A stretch of 57,239 nucleotides of DNA. Source: Candidatus Sabulitectum sp. (GTDB taxonomy: Bacteria; Fermentibacterota; Fermentibacteria; Fermentibacterales; JCC-6). How positions within the stretch are numbered: position 1 is the stretch's first letter; every line of letters begins with the position of its first letter. The notes below the pieces were generated by a model that saw only the letters and a list, made by a program, of their open reading frames with translations, had not been told where the DNA came from and did not search any database. Shown here piece after piece: positions 1 through 8,909 of this stretch. The position numbers and the translations under genes were made by a program. The stretch lies in assembly GCA_023145375.1 (NCBI GenBank), contig JAGLDY010000050.1, forward strand, positions 1-57,239. Direction: 5' to 3'.

Positions 1-770
1 TCAGCAAGCCTTACAACCTCCAGTGCAAATTCCTTCACCGTCATCTCGTTGGGATTGCCGATGTTCACAGGGTCATGATATCCACTTTCCATGAGAGCGA
101 TAAGGCCGTTCACTGTGTCAGAGACAAAGCAGAAGCTTCTTGTCTGTTCACCATCTCCAAAGATGGTAAGGTCCTCGCCCTTGATAGCCTGGCAGACAAA
201 GGAGGGAACAACCCTGCCGTCATCAGCTCTGTTCCTGGGACCGTATGTATTGAAGATCCTGGCTATCCTTGTATCAACACCGTGTGTTCTGTGGTAAGCG
301 AACACAAGAGCCTCAGCATACCTTTTCGCCTCATCGTAAACACCCCGGGGACCAACGGGGTTTACATTGCCCCAGTAGCTTTCAGGTTGCGGATGAACCA
401 GAGGGTCACCGTAGACCTCACTGGTGGACGCAAGAAGAATACCTGCTTTCTTTTCCTTTGCAAGACCCAGAGCCTTATGGGTTCCCAGTGCTCCGACCTT
501 AAGCGTTTGTATGGGATACGTCAGATAGTCTATGGGGCTGGCGGGAGATGCCAGGTGAAAGATAAAATCCAGATCTCCCGGAACGAATATGTACTCTGTA
601 ACATCATGTTTGATGAACTTGAAATCACTTCTTCCAGACAGATGCGCAATGTTATCGGTGCTTCCTGTGAGGAGATTATCAAGAGCTATTACAGAGTGAC
701 CCTTCTCAAGAAGCCTGTCACACAAGTGGCTTCCAATAAATCCGGCTCCCCCTGTTACTAAGATTCTCAT
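1..770 (-). CDS. UDP-glucuronate decarboxylase-like SDR epimerase (partial, C-terminus beyond window)
   Basis: An extended short-chain dehydrogenase that by family would convert UDP-glucuronate to UDP-xylose in the cytoplasm, using NAD. The start ATG lies at 770..768 directly next to the rmlB stop; 256 codons are present and the frame runs off the left edge. Visible are the Rossmann motif GGAGFIG (residues 7-13), the STSEVYGDP segment (115-123) and the catalytic pair Y145 and K149 in YDEAKR. The run [20 protein letters not shown] is very characteristic of UXS rather than of other epimerases. It is the last visible gene of the glycan operon. The truncation is only the window edge. Family assignment is firm; the exact product (UDP-xylose or a related pentose) is inferred. 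Confidence 0.85.
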   Translation of the reverse strand, partial: MRILVTGGAGFIGSHLCDRLLEKGHSVIALDNLLTGSTDNIAHLSGRSDFKFIKHDVTEYIFVPGDLDFIFHLASPASPIDYLTYPIQTLKVGALGTHKALGLAKEKKAGILLASTSEVYGDPLVHPQPESYWGNVNPVGPRGVYDEAKRYAEALVFAYHRTHGVDTRIARIFNTYGPRNRADDGRVVPSFVCQAIKGEDLTIFGDGEQTRSFCFVSDTVNGLIALMESGYHDPVNIGNPNEMTVKEFALEVVRLA

Positions 771-1799
771 TTACCGGGTCCTTTCCGAATTCTCGAGTCT
801 TGATGAATACATTCTTTTGTAATACTCACGGAACTCTCCTGATTTGATCAGTTTCCACCACTGGGAGTTCTCCCTGTACCAGTCCACGGTAAGGGCGATC
901 CCAGTTGCGAAGTCAGTTTCCGGCTGCCACCCCAGGAACTCCCTGGAACGGGAGATATCCAATGCGTACCGCCGGTCGTGTCCAAGTCTGTCCTCCACGA
1001 ATCTGATCAGAGCATGGTCTGCTCCAGTTGCCTCAAGGATTGCATGGGTAACCTCTTTATTGGTCATTTCCTGCCCGGCTCCTATGTTGTAAATACTGCC
1101 GGGTTCTCCCTTCTCCAGAGTGGCGACCAGAGCACTGCAGTGATCAGTGACGAACATCCAGTCCCTCATGTTACCACCATCTCCGTAAAGAGGAAGCCTC
1201 TCTCCTTCAAAAGCATTGGTAACAAAAAGTGGAATGAGTTTCTCCGGATACTGGTACGGGCCGTAGTTGTTTGAAGCACGGGTCACCATTACAGGAACAT
1301 CAAATGTTGTAAAGTAGCTCATCGCCAGAAGCTCGCCTCCGGCCTTTGATGCCGAGTAGGGGCTTCTGGGATCAAGGGGATCCCCCTCGTGAGACCTGCC
1401 TTCTTCAACACTTCCATACACTTCATCTGTGGAGATCTGAAGAAACACCTTTCTTGATCTTTCCTTTTTGAATTCTTCAAGAAGAACTCTTACACCCTCA
1501 ACATCAGTTCGTACGAAAGATGCAGGATCATCGATCGAACGGTCAACATGGGTTTCAGCGGCAAAATTTACAACACAGTCGCAACCATTCATTGCTTTGC
1601 TCACAACCACAGGGTCACAGATATCACCTTTTATAAAGTTGTAGCGACTGGAACCTTCATATTCAGCCAGGTTCTCTCTTCTGCCTGCATAGGTAAGTTT
1701 ATCAAGAACTGTCACAGACCAGTCTTTGCGGAAATTCATTACATATTTCACAAAGTTTGTTCCTATGAAACCCGCCCCACCGGTAACAAGAAGATTCAT
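771..1799 (-). CDS. rmlB: dTDP-glucose 4,6-dehydratase
   Basis: Catalyses dTDP-glucose to dTDP-4-keto-6-deoxyglucose, the second step of dTDP-deoxysugar synthesis. The 342-residue length is normal for the family. Seen are the NAD-binding motif GGAGFIG (7-13), the catalytic triplet T124-D125-E126 in STDEVYGS, and Y148/K152 in SPYSASK. Its ATG overlaps the rmlA stop by one base (TGATG), so the two are translationally coupled, and its TAA is directly followed by the start of the decarboxylase gene. RmlC and RmlD are not in the window, so the end product (rhamnose or another 6-deoxy or amino sugar) cannot be stated. Confidence 0.95.
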   Translation of the reverse strand: MNLLVTGGAGFIGTNFVKYVMNFRKDWSVTVLDKLTYAGRRENLAEYEGSSRYNFIKGDICDPVVVSKAMNGCDCVVNFAAETHVDRSIDDPASFVRTDVEGVRVLLEEFKKERSRKVFLQISTDEVYGSVEEGRSHEGDPLDPRSPYSASKAGGELLAMSYFTTFDVPVMVTRASNNYGPYQYPEKLIPLFVTNAFEGERLPLYGDGGNMRDWMFVTDHCSALVATLEKGEPGSIYNIGAGQEMTNKEVTHAILEATGADHALIRFVEDRLGHDRRYALDISRSREFLGWQPETDFATGIALTVDWYRENSQWWKLIKSGEFREYYKRMYSSRLENSERTR

Positions 1800-2527
1800 C
1801 AGATACCCTTTCTGATCTCAGCTGCCCTGTTGTTTGCCTCAAGAAGATTTTCTATGCTGGCACCACAGTCGGACCACCATCCGCTTATCTCGTTAGCCTG
1901 CATCTCTCCACGGTGAATATAGGCATTATTTAGATCGGTTACCTCAAGCTCTCCACGGTTGGAAGGCTTCAACTCATTAATAATGTCAAATGCTTTATTG
2001 TCATACATATACACACCAATAACTGCAAAGTCACTTGCGGGATTCGAAGGCTTTTCCACAATGGCTGTTACTTTCCCGTCAACTATTTCTGCAACTCCGT
2101 AATCCCTGGGGTCTTTGACTCTCTTGTAAAGGATCCTTGCACCTGACTGCTGTTCTCTGAAAGATTCAACATGCTCTGCAATGGAATTTTCCAGGATGTT
2201 ATCGCCCAGGATCACCACAAACTTTTCTCCGCCTGTGAATGTCCTTGCCAGACCAATGGCCTGAGCTATTCCCCCCTCACCTGTCTGGTATGCGTAATTC
2301 AAACTTCTGAAGCCGAATTCTCTGCCATCGCCAAGTAAGTGCATGAAGCTTCCGGCGCTGTTCCCACCGGTAACCACCATTACATCCCGGATCCCTGCAT
2401 CCGCCAGAGTTTGAAGCGGGTAGTATATCATCGGTCTGTCATAAACCGGCAGAAGATGCTTGTTGGTAATACTTGTGAGCGGTCTCAGTCTTGTTCCCAG
2501 CCCTCCAGCCAGTACAACGCCCTTCAT
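1799..2527 (-). CDS. rmlA: Glucose-1-phosphate thymidylyltransferase (short form)
   Basis: Nucleotidyltransferase forming dTDP-glucose from glucose-1-phosphate and dTTP, feeding RmlB next door. The N-terminal signature GGLGTRLRPLT (8-18) and the K23 region NKHLLPV are intact, as is the LGDNI motif for metal and nucleotide binding. At 242 residues it is the short form of the family, about 50 residues shorter than the E. coli enzyme, which carries a C-terminal extension for oligomerisation and allostery. An SD-like GAGGGGG precedes the ATG. It follows the propeller gene by 12 bases. dTTP rather than UTP specificity is inferred from linkage to rmlB. Confidence 0.92.
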   Translation of the reverse strand: MKGVVLAGGLGTRLRPLTSITNKHLLPVYDRPMIYYPLQTLADAGIRDVMVVTGGNSAGSFMHLLGDGREFGFRSLNYAYQTGEGGIAQAIGLARTFTGGEKFVVILGDNILENSIAEHVESFREQQSGARILYKRVKDPRDYGVAEIVDGKVTAIVEKPSNPASDFAVIGVYMYDNKAFDIINELKPSNRGELEVTDLNNAYIHRGEMQANEISGWWSDCGASIENLLEANNRAAEIRKGI

Positions 2528-2539
2528 ACTAAACCCCCT

Positions 2540-4699
2540 CTACCTGACCAGTGCAAATTTCAGCAAGCCTGCTTCTGAATCGGCCTGATCAACTGTCAAA
2601 TAATATATCCCTGATGCAACCGGTTCCCCATCAAGGTTAAGTCCGTCCCAGGCGATGTCTCCACGGCCACGGGAAGAGAATTCATAAACAAGAGTACCAG
2701 TCAGGTCAAAGACCCTTACCTCTGCAGGCAGATCGGGGATTCCCGAAATACCAAGAACCTCCCCGGTGCCTGGCATGAACGGATCAGGGTAAACCACCGC
2801 TGATGAGCCATCCCCGGAAAGACCTGATTCAAGTTCTCCCCGCCAGAAACCGTGATCAGTAGCCATCCAGAGGTGGCCATTGTCACTGTCTACGGTCATG
2901 TCATAAATAACACATTCCATCAGCGTACTGTTGAATGTGGTGTACTGCTCAACTTCACCTGTGGTTCTGAAGAATCTCTTAAGTCCATCACTGGTTGATA
3001 CCCATACACTTCCCAGATCATCACACTCGAGAGCGGTTATTGCCATGTCGATCTCTTCTACTTCGGTGATAACCCCTTCATGCAGATACGCAAGCCCGGA
3101 CGCGGTACCTATGTACAAAATACCGGACCGATCCATGGCCAGAGAAGTCACAAGAGACGATGGAAGCCCGTCAAGAGCCGTGTATGATTCCCGGACAGTC
3201 TGAAAATCTGCATCAACATAGGCAAGACCACCGTCTGTACCAGCCCAGGAATACCTGCCACCGGTTGGCATAAGAGCGTTGACCTCTTTGCTTGGCAGGC
3301 CATCTGCGCCGGTAATACTGACGAATCCTGTAGACGATGGATCACCGGGAATCCAGTTCAACCGGCTGACACCGCTTGTTTCCGTCTCAAAGAGTGTTCT
3401 GTGACCAAACCAGACTGTAGAGCAGGTTCCGTATTCCGCACAGAAGACCCTGTCGTTCAGAAGGCCGTCATTGCTGTCAAAATGGAGACTGTATTCAACC
3501 AAACCATCCTTCCACGACAGCCAGTCCGCACCGTTGCCAATGGAAGAAATAAATACCCCGTTCCCGGCTCGACAGATAGCAAAGCACTGGCTGGTGCTTT
3601 CCAGAAAGAGATTCAGAGACTGCCAGGCTCCATCATAAAGAACCGAACCACCTGCTCTGTTACTGGAAACCCATACGCTGCCGTCAGGAAGAATATCACA
3701 ATCCCTCAGGTCGTTTGATACCGGACCCGATTCCGGGAAAGTTCTTCTCCAGGAGCCATTCCCAAGAAGAAGTGCCATACCTGCTCCGGAGAGTCTGTTC
3801 TCCGCATAGGTGTTAGCAAGTACTCCGCACAACCTGCCGTTCAGCCACACAAGACCTGTAAGAGCATTCCCGTGAAGGTTATCATGGTAGTTGTGCCACT
3901 CTCCCCCGGAAAGAACAAAACACTGGTTTGTGCAACCCACCGCCAGACCATCCGGCCCCCATACCAGGGAAGAGATGTTTCCGCCGGGAAAAAGTATCTC
4001 CTGCTCCCAGGGTTGACCGGGCGGTTTATAGAACAGTCCGGAAGTCGCTGCAACCCAGAGAGTATCGTTCTGCCATTCCATGGCAATAATGAAAACGGGA
4101 TCGATGTCCTGAAGAACCCATGAGCTTTCCTCTCCAGGGTCTGCAGACTGAGGAAGAAACACCAGACCGGCAGTAGTACCAACATAAAGCCCGGAATCAG
4201 AGGGGGAGAGACAGGTAATATTATCCGATGGAAGACCACCACTGGTGGAAAATGTATTGTAAATTTCAAAGAAACCGAATTCCCGGATACACAATCCCTG
4301 GGTAGTTGCAGCGTAGATAACAGAATCAGGCAGGGTCTGATTTATGCCAAGATTAAGAGGGAGGCCGTCTATTTGATTGAAATAGGTCTTTTCACCTTCC
4401 GGGGTGAACATGTCTATTCCACCACCGGTCATGGATACCCACAAGTTCCCTGAATCGTCGTAGGTCACATGAGAAACCCGGTCGTAGGAGAGTTTCCCCG
4501 GATGGCTCCAGCCGGAATCAACCAGAAGTTTGTCGTCAGCCTCGGAAAAGTGAGAGAAAAGAAGCCCGCCGGAAGTTGCAGCAAGAATGATGTCACCTCT
4601 GGTGGCGATCCCATTACCCCCTCCGTAATGAGGAAAGTGCTCCCATTCGGTGATTCTTCCGAAAAGGGCGGTAAAGATAAGAAATACGCTTACAGTCAC
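2540..4699 (-). CDS. Secreted propeller protein with FlgD-Ig-like C-terminal domain
   Basis: An exported protein of about 719 residues. The best start is a GTG at 4699..4697: it has a GGAGG seven bases upstream and overlaps the upstream TGA by four bases (GTGA). An ATG at 4717 would give a poorer signal peptide. A hydrophobic export segment (about residues 3-17) is followed by many short repeats like those of two-component-regulator propellers (NLWVSMTGGG, LYIGTASGLAYL, VWVSTSDGL, LWMATDHGFW), suggesting two propellers. The last 80 residues form an Ig-like FlgD/type-IX-like module (WDGLNLDGEPVASGIYYLTV) ending in ALVR. No kinase or output domain is attached. Its place within a sugar operon suggests a role in surface assembly, but the function is unknown. 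Confidence 0.8.
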   Translation of the reverse strand: MTVSVFLIFTALFGRITEWEHFPHYGGGNGIATRGDIILAATSGGLLFSHFSEADDKLLVDSGWSHPGKLSYDRVSHVTYDDSGNLWVSMTGGGIDMFTPEGEKTYFNQIDGLPLNLGINQTLPDSVIYAATTQGLCIREFGFFEIYNTFSTSGGLPSDNITCLSPSDSGLYVGTTAGLVFLPQSADPGEESSWVLQDIDPVFIIAMEWQNDTLWVAATSGLFYKPPGQPWEQEILFPGGNISSLVWGPDGLAVGCTNQCFVLSGGEWHNYHDNLHGNALTGLVWLNGRLCGVLANTYAENRLSGAGMALLLGNGSWRRTFPESGPVSNDLRDCDILPDGSVWVSSNRAGGSVLYDGAWQSLNLFLESTSQCFAICRAGNGVFISSIGNGADWLSWKDGLVEYSLHFDSNDGLLNDRVFCAEYGTCSTVWFGHRTLFETETSGVSRLNWIPGDPSSTGFVSITGADGLPSKEVNALMPTGGRYSWAGTDGGLAYVDADFQTVRESYTALDGLPSSLVTSLAMDRSGILYIGTASGLAYLHEGVITEVEEIDMAITALECDDLGSVWVSTSDGLKRFFRTTGEVEQYTTFNSTLMECVIYDMTVDSDNGHLWMATDHGFWRGELESGLSGDGSSAVVYPDPFMPGTGEVLGISGIPDLPAEVRVFDLTGTLVYEFSSRGRGDIAWDGLNLDGEPVASGIYYLTVDQADSEAGLLKFALVR

Positions 4700-5625
4700 A
4701 GTCTCTCCTCCCACCATTGGTAAAGCATCTTAAGACCTTCCTCAAGAGGAACCTTCACTGTCCAGCCAAGAGCTCTCAGTTTCCCCGGATCACCTATCTG
4801 ACAGAACTGATCGTTCTCTCGAAGCAGACGATGGTCGGTCACACCTTGTGTTCCGGATCCTGAGATCTTCACAATAAGAGAAAGAAGATCCCCGATGGAG
4901 TGTCCGGTACCGGAACACACATTGTATATCCCACCGGACCTGCCATTGGCAAGAAGGCAGGCATAAGCCAGAACAACATCATCAATGTACAGATAGTCTC
5001 TTACCGCCTGAAGGTTTCCGGTGCTTATCTCATCAGTTCCATTCCTGACAGATGCGATCACTCTTTGACAGAAGGAAGGCAGTACGAAATGACCTGACTG
5101 TCCAGAGCCGTAATGAGGGAATGAGCGTGCGATAACATGCTCTACTCCAGAGTCAGCTAAAAGATTCTCTGCTCTGAGCTTACTCTCGCCATACGGGCTT
5201 CGGGGGCCAAGGGGGGATGTTTCGGCCAGTGTTTCCGCAGAAGGTCTGTACACTTCCGCTGAGCTGGCAAAAAGAAGGGTAGCATCGGGGCTATACCTAG
5301 CTGCCCACCGGGCTACTTTCAGAGTCCCCTCCGCATTTACTTTCATAACCTTTTCAACACTGGAGCGGGTATGAGCAACCGAACTGAGCCCTGCCAGATG
5401 AACCACATATCGAACATCACCAAGGGAAACAGGCGGATCGTGGGGAAGCTCCCATGCAATTCTTCTTACACCTGCAGGGGCGTAAAAATCGCTTGTTATG
5501 TCTGATGCTATGTCACCCTGTCCAAGTTGAAAGAGCTCCATGAGTCGACCACCTGCAAATCCTCCTGCACCTGTGACCAGGACAGGACCATCATCCAGGG
5601 AAAAATCACCGATCTGTCTGCTCAA
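4696..5625 (-). CDS. GDP-6-deoxy-D-mannose reductase-like SDR
   Basis: An extended SDR enzyme of 309 residues most like RMD, which reduces GDP-4-keto-6-deoxymannose to GDP-D-rhamnose. Seen are the nucleotide motif TGAGGFAGG (18-26), SSAEVY (121-126), catalytic Y145 and K149 in SPYGESK, and the family segments SFPHYGSGQSGHFVLPSF and RDYLYIDDVVLAY. Gmd, which would supply its substrate, is encoded at 25152-26132. It overlaps murB by four bases (ATGA) and the propeller gene by four bases. A UDP-glucose 4-epimerase-like or other sugar-nucleotide reductase function remains possible, but the Gmd pairing favours RMD. Confidence 0.75.
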   Translation of the reverse strand: MSRQIGDFSLDDGPVLVTGAGGFAGGRLMELFQLGQGDIASDITSDFYAPAGVRRIAWELPHDPPVSLGDVRYVVHLAGLSSVAHTRSSVEKVMKVNAEGTLKVARWAARYSPDATLLFASSAEVYRPSAETLAETSPLGPRSPYGESKLRAENLLADSGVEHVIARSFPHYGSGQSGHFVLPSFCQRVIASVRNGTDEISTGNLQAVRDYLYIDDVVLAYACLLANGRSGGIYNVCSGTGHSIGDLLSLIVKISGSGTQGVTDHRLLRENDQFCQIGDPGKLRALGWTVKVPLEEGLKMLYQWWEERL

Positions 5626-6527
5626 ATCCTCTCTCCCAATCTTCTGATCTCCCTCTTCAGTGTGATCCCGGTGGCTTCTCTGACCCTGCGGGCAACAAGC
5701 TCTATCAACTGCATTACATCCGAACTTGTGGCACCGCCTGTGTTCTCTATAAAGTTGGCATGGGTGGGAGACACCATTGCTCCACCCATTCTGAATCCCT
5801 TCAGACCACGATCCTCTATCAGTTTTCCAGGAGGCGGTCCGTTATCCGGTCGACGGAACACACTCCCTGCATTGGGTGCATGAAGCGGGAATTTCTCTCT
5901 TCTCAGCCTGAGGATATCTCTGGCATTCCTTCGAAGATCATCCCTGCTCCCCGGTCCATAAGAAAGCTTCATAACCACTTTAAGAATTATGGAATCGTCT
6001 GTCTGAAACCGACTTGTTCTGTAACCGAAACCACAGTCCTCTCCTGTAAGATACTCAATTGAACCCTGCGGATGAAGCACCTTGACCTCTCTCACCAGCT
6101 CGGATACAGAGGAACCATAAGCACCTGCATTCATAAAAACAGCACCACCGGCAGTACCGGGAATACCAACAGCGAATACAAGACCGGTGAGTCCCAGAGA
6201 ACATGCAGCTCCTGACATGGAAGGAAGGTGGGCACCCCCACCGGCAGTAAGCACATTACCGTTAAAAGAGAAATCAGCAAACTCTCCCCCTGAAAGAATG
6301 ACCACACCGTGCCAGCCCTCAGTTGGTGCAAGCGTATTGGAGCCCTTCCCCAGGACAACCCACTGAAGTGAGTTCTCTGCAAGAAATTCAAGGGTACCGG
6401 TGAGTTCTTCTTCGCTGTTCACTGTGATGGAGGCAGCCGGGCCGCCGATACCCCAGGTTGTGTATTCAGCAAGCTCAATAACATGAAATCTATCAGGATC
6501 TGTATTTATTGCTTTGTCATAGATCAT
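5622..6527 (-). CDS. murB: UDP-N-acetylenolpyruvoylglucosamine reductase
   Basis: FAD enzyme that uses NADPH to reduce UDP-GlcNAc-enolpyruvate to UDP-MurNAc, an early cytoplasmic step of peptidoglycan synthesis. The 301 residues contain the FAD-binding segments VLGKGSNTL (58-66) and GIPGTAGGAVFMNAGAYG (121-138), the substrate YR pair (169-170), general acid S222 in NAGSVFR and catalytic E293 in KREIRRLG. It is of the short type II form, in which the substrate-covering Tyr loop of the E. coli enzyme is missing. It sits, unusually, inside a surface-glycan operon and not in a mur/dcw cluster, and shares four-base overlaps with both neighbours. Confidence 0.95.
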   Translation of the reverse strand: MIYDKAINTDPDRFHVIELAEYTTWGIGGPAASITVNSEEELTGTLEFLAENSLQWVVLGKGSNTLAPTEGWHGVVILSGGEFADFSFNGNVLTAGGGAHLPSMSGAACSLGLTGLVFAVGIPGTAGGAVFMNAGAYGSSVSELVREVKVLHPQGSIEYLTGEDCGFGYRTSRFQTDDSIILKVVMKLSYGPGSRDDLRRNARDILRLRREKFPLHAPNAGSVFRRPDNGPPPGKLIEDRGLKGFRMGGAMVSPTHANFIENTGGATSSDVMQLIELVARRVREATGITLKREIRRLGERI

Positions 6528-7462
6528 TTGTGATAGTCCCCCCCGCGAAGGCCGATAAGAGTGGCCCCCACCGCGAGATAGGTAAAAAGAACCGAAGGTC
6601 GACCATGCTTTTCAGCGTACTTGAGAACGGCTCTGTAAACAGAACCTGCAAGGGCAGCTCGTGTAAACATTCGCATGAAACAGAGATGAACAGGTCGGGA
6701 AAAGACAGGTTCAATCCATCTGCTGCCCAGCAACCCTTTTATGTCAGGATGGCTGGCAAGTGTATACTTCAGACCGGTTGCCCCGTATTCCAGCATCTTT
6801 TCCGAATGCTGTCTAACCGAAACATCGTCCAGATGGTTTACAGACAGTTCCGGCTCCCACTGGAATGAGACCTGTGCCTGATCCAATCGGTAACCCAGCT
6901 CTGTATCCTCACCGCCGTAACTGGAAATGGCAGTATCAAACCCCCCTGCATCCTTAAGAAGAGCACAGGTAACAGACAGATTTCCGGTGATGAAATAATT
7001 CCAGGGAAACTTTCCCGCAGGAGCATTTCCCATGGCTCTGCTGTCAAACCACTTCTGCCATGGTGTGGCGTCTTTGCTCCATGCATTGATCCTTCTGCCC
7101 ATGATCACATCGGCTCCGGTCTTCTCTCTTACCTCAAGATGTCTTCTGAGAAGCGAAGGGGCGAACTCAAGGTCCGCATCCATCAGCAGCGCAACTGAAG
7201 CTTCAGAGGTCTCCAGAGCCTGGTTCCTTGCTGCAGGTCTTACTCCACCGGGAAATATCCTGAGCACCTTAAGTGAACAGAGTTCCGGGAGCTTGTTCAG
7301 TTCTCGAAGAAACTCCTCCTTCACCGGTACATCACTTCCGTCATCTGCTATCACAAGCTCCCAGGGGCTTTGAATGTCCTGAACAGCCAGGCTTTTTAGA
7401 AATCTTCTTAACCGGTCCCCACCATTCTTAACTGGAACCTGAACCGATATCTCAGGCGTCAT
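6524..7462 (-). CDS. Glycosyltransferase family 2
   Basis: GT-A fold glycosyltransferase of about 312 residues acting on the cytoplasmic face in surface polysaccharide assembly. The N-terminal half shows the nucleotide-sugar fold (SVQVPVKNGG, LVIADDGSD) and the metal-binding DAD in LLMDADLEFAP; GGEDTELGYRL matches the acceptor-side ED motif. The start ATG at 7462 is chosen because a GGAGG lies five bases upstream; an in-frame GTG two codons earlier is less well placed. The 5' end overlaps the flippase by 11 bases, and the 3' end overlaps murB by four. The sugar transferred cannot be read from the sequence. Confidence 0.85.
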   Translation of the reverse strand: MTPEISVQVPVKNGGDRLRRFLKSLAVQDIQSPWELVIADDGSDVPVKEEFLRELNKLPELCSLKVLRIFPGGVRPAARNQALETSEASVALLMDADLEFAPSLLRRHLEVREKTGADVIMGRRINAWSKDATPWQKWFDSRAMGNAPAGKFPWNYFITGNLSVTCALLKDAGGFDTAISSYGGEDTELGYRLDQAQVSFQWEPELSVNHLDDVSVRQHSEKMLEYGATGLKYTLASHPDIKGLLGSRWIEPVFSRPVHLCFMRMFTRAALAGSVYRAVLKYAEKHGRPSVLFTYLAVGATLIGLRGGDYHK

Positions 7463-8909
7463 TCTCACCTCCTGAAGATGGTTTCAGGGCATCACCTGTT
7501 CCCAGCGACCTGAGTACCTGCATTATTGCCACAGTAACTGCAGTTCCAGCAAGAATAGCGATGATCCTGTGTCCGGGAGCCATTCCAGACAAGGGACCTG
7601 CAAAAACAGGAATGATAACCATGATAACCACAGCAAAAAAGCTTACAGGGAATACTTTCCTGCCCAGCCAGAACAATGACAGAGCCATAAACATGTTTGT
7701 GGCAAGGGTGGCAAAAGCAGCACCTACAGCACCGGCTATGGGTATAAGTCTAAGATTAAATCCAATGTTCACAACTGCGCCGAAAGCGGTCATCCACCCA
7801 ATGTACTTTGTCTGCCCGGTGAGAAGCGGTGCAGTCTGTGATATTGTAAAGAGAGCATACATAGCCGCAGATCCCGCGATCCATGGAAGAACTTTCGCAG
7901 CTGGAAGCCACTGCGCCCCGCCGAACACAGAAACTATCTCGTTTGAAAGAAGGGCAAGGACCATTGCAGCCCAGTTCACCGTGATCATGAAGAGCAGGCC
8001 GGTACGACCCAGCTCATCCATTTTTCCACCCTCTTTCTTCTTCCTGAAAATGTACCTGTGCCAGGCCATACTGAAGCCCAGGGTAAGAGGTGCGAGAATG
8101 AGAACAGCTCTTCCTGCCCATTCGTACCAGCCACTCTGAGCCATATCGGTGGAGATGGTCCTGAGCATGAACATGTCTGCACTGGAAAGCACCAGAAGAG
8201 CAAGGCTTGCAGGAACAAGCGGGAGACTGAACGCCAGCATTGTTCCTGTGAGTTGTTTCGGCGGTTGAACAGATGAAGAACTCCTGGTTACCCTCCAGAA
8301 GAAGAAGAAAGAAAAAATCACAGCAAGAGATGTGGGTATCCATCTGGCTTCAAGAAAAGCTTTTATGGCACCTTCTGCGTTCACAGATCTGAGGAGAAGG
8401 AACAGAAGCCCCAGAGAGAGGATTCCCCTTATGAACTGAATGGTAAAGTAGGTGCCGGCCATTCCTTTTGCCCTTGGCATGGAAAGGGCCACCTGCAGCA
8501 GAGCCACAGAGCCACCAAGGGCCAGAGCATGCAGAAGAAGAGATGAATTTGTGATGTGAAGGAGTTCAGAGACTTTGCCTCCTGCGATAAGAACCACCGC
8601 CGAGGCAACCGCCACGGGAAAAAGAGGAAGAAGAATGGAGCGTTTTAGAACAGCTCTGTGGGCATCGGTCTGATGCCAGGCTCTGATGATGGAGGCGGGA
8701 AGACCGAGAACCACTATACCGGCAATGATCTCGCTGATGATCCTGATAACACCCAGTTCCCCTGCCTGCTCCGGGGTGAGGAATGAGCTCATGAATGGAA
8801 GAAAGGCGAACTGAACCAGTCCGCTGACTACCATTGCCAGTGCGTAAAGAAGAGTTTCTCTTGCCAGATCTCTCTGTCCCTGTCCTGATCCTGCCATCAC
8901 TTTGTCCAT
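7452..8909 (-). CDS. Polysaccharide flippase, Wzx/MVF-MATE superfamily
   Basis: A 485-residue polytopic inner-membrane protein with about 12-14 hydrophobic segments across its length, starting with ETLLYALAMVVSGLVQFAFL. This size and the alternation of hydrophobic helices with short basic loops fit Wzx/RfbX-type exporters, which flip undecaprenyl-linked oligosaccharide to the periplasm. Neighbours on both sides are glycosyltransferases, which supports an oligosaccharide substrate. It overlaps the upstream GT1 gene by 13 bases and the downstream GT2. No polymerase (Wzy) or ligase was recognised with certainty, although the GT-C-like protein at 9967-11205 is the right kind of membrane protein. 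Confidence 0.85.
   Translation of the reverse strand: MDKVMAGSGQGQRDLARETLLYALAMVVSGLVQFAFLPFMSSFLTPEQAGELGVIRIISEIIAGIVVLGLPASIIRAWHQTDAHRAVLKRSILLPLFPVAVASAVVLIAGGKVSELLHITNSSLLLHALALGGSVALLQVALSMPRAKGMAGTYFTIQFIRGILSLGLLFLLLRSVNAEGAIKAFLEARWIPTSLAVIFSFFFFWRVTRSSSSVQPPKQLTGTMLAFSLPLVPASLALLVLSSADMFMLRTISTDMAQSGWYEWAGRAVLILAPLTLGFSMAWHRYIFRKKKEGGKMDELGRTGLLFMITVNWAAMVLALLSNEIVSVFGGAQWLPAAKVLPWIAGSAAMYALFTISQTAPLLTGQTKYIGWMTAFGAVVNIGFNLRLIPIAGAVGAAFATLATNMFMALSLFWLGRKVFPVSFFAVVIMVIIPVFAGPLSGMAPGHRIIAILAGTAVTVAIMQVLRSLGTGDALKPSSGGENDA

Noticed and set aside
75..761. A plus-strand 228-codon ORF over the left edge
   Set aside because: It is the antisense of the UDP-glucuronate decarboxylase, whose motifs are intact on the minus strand.
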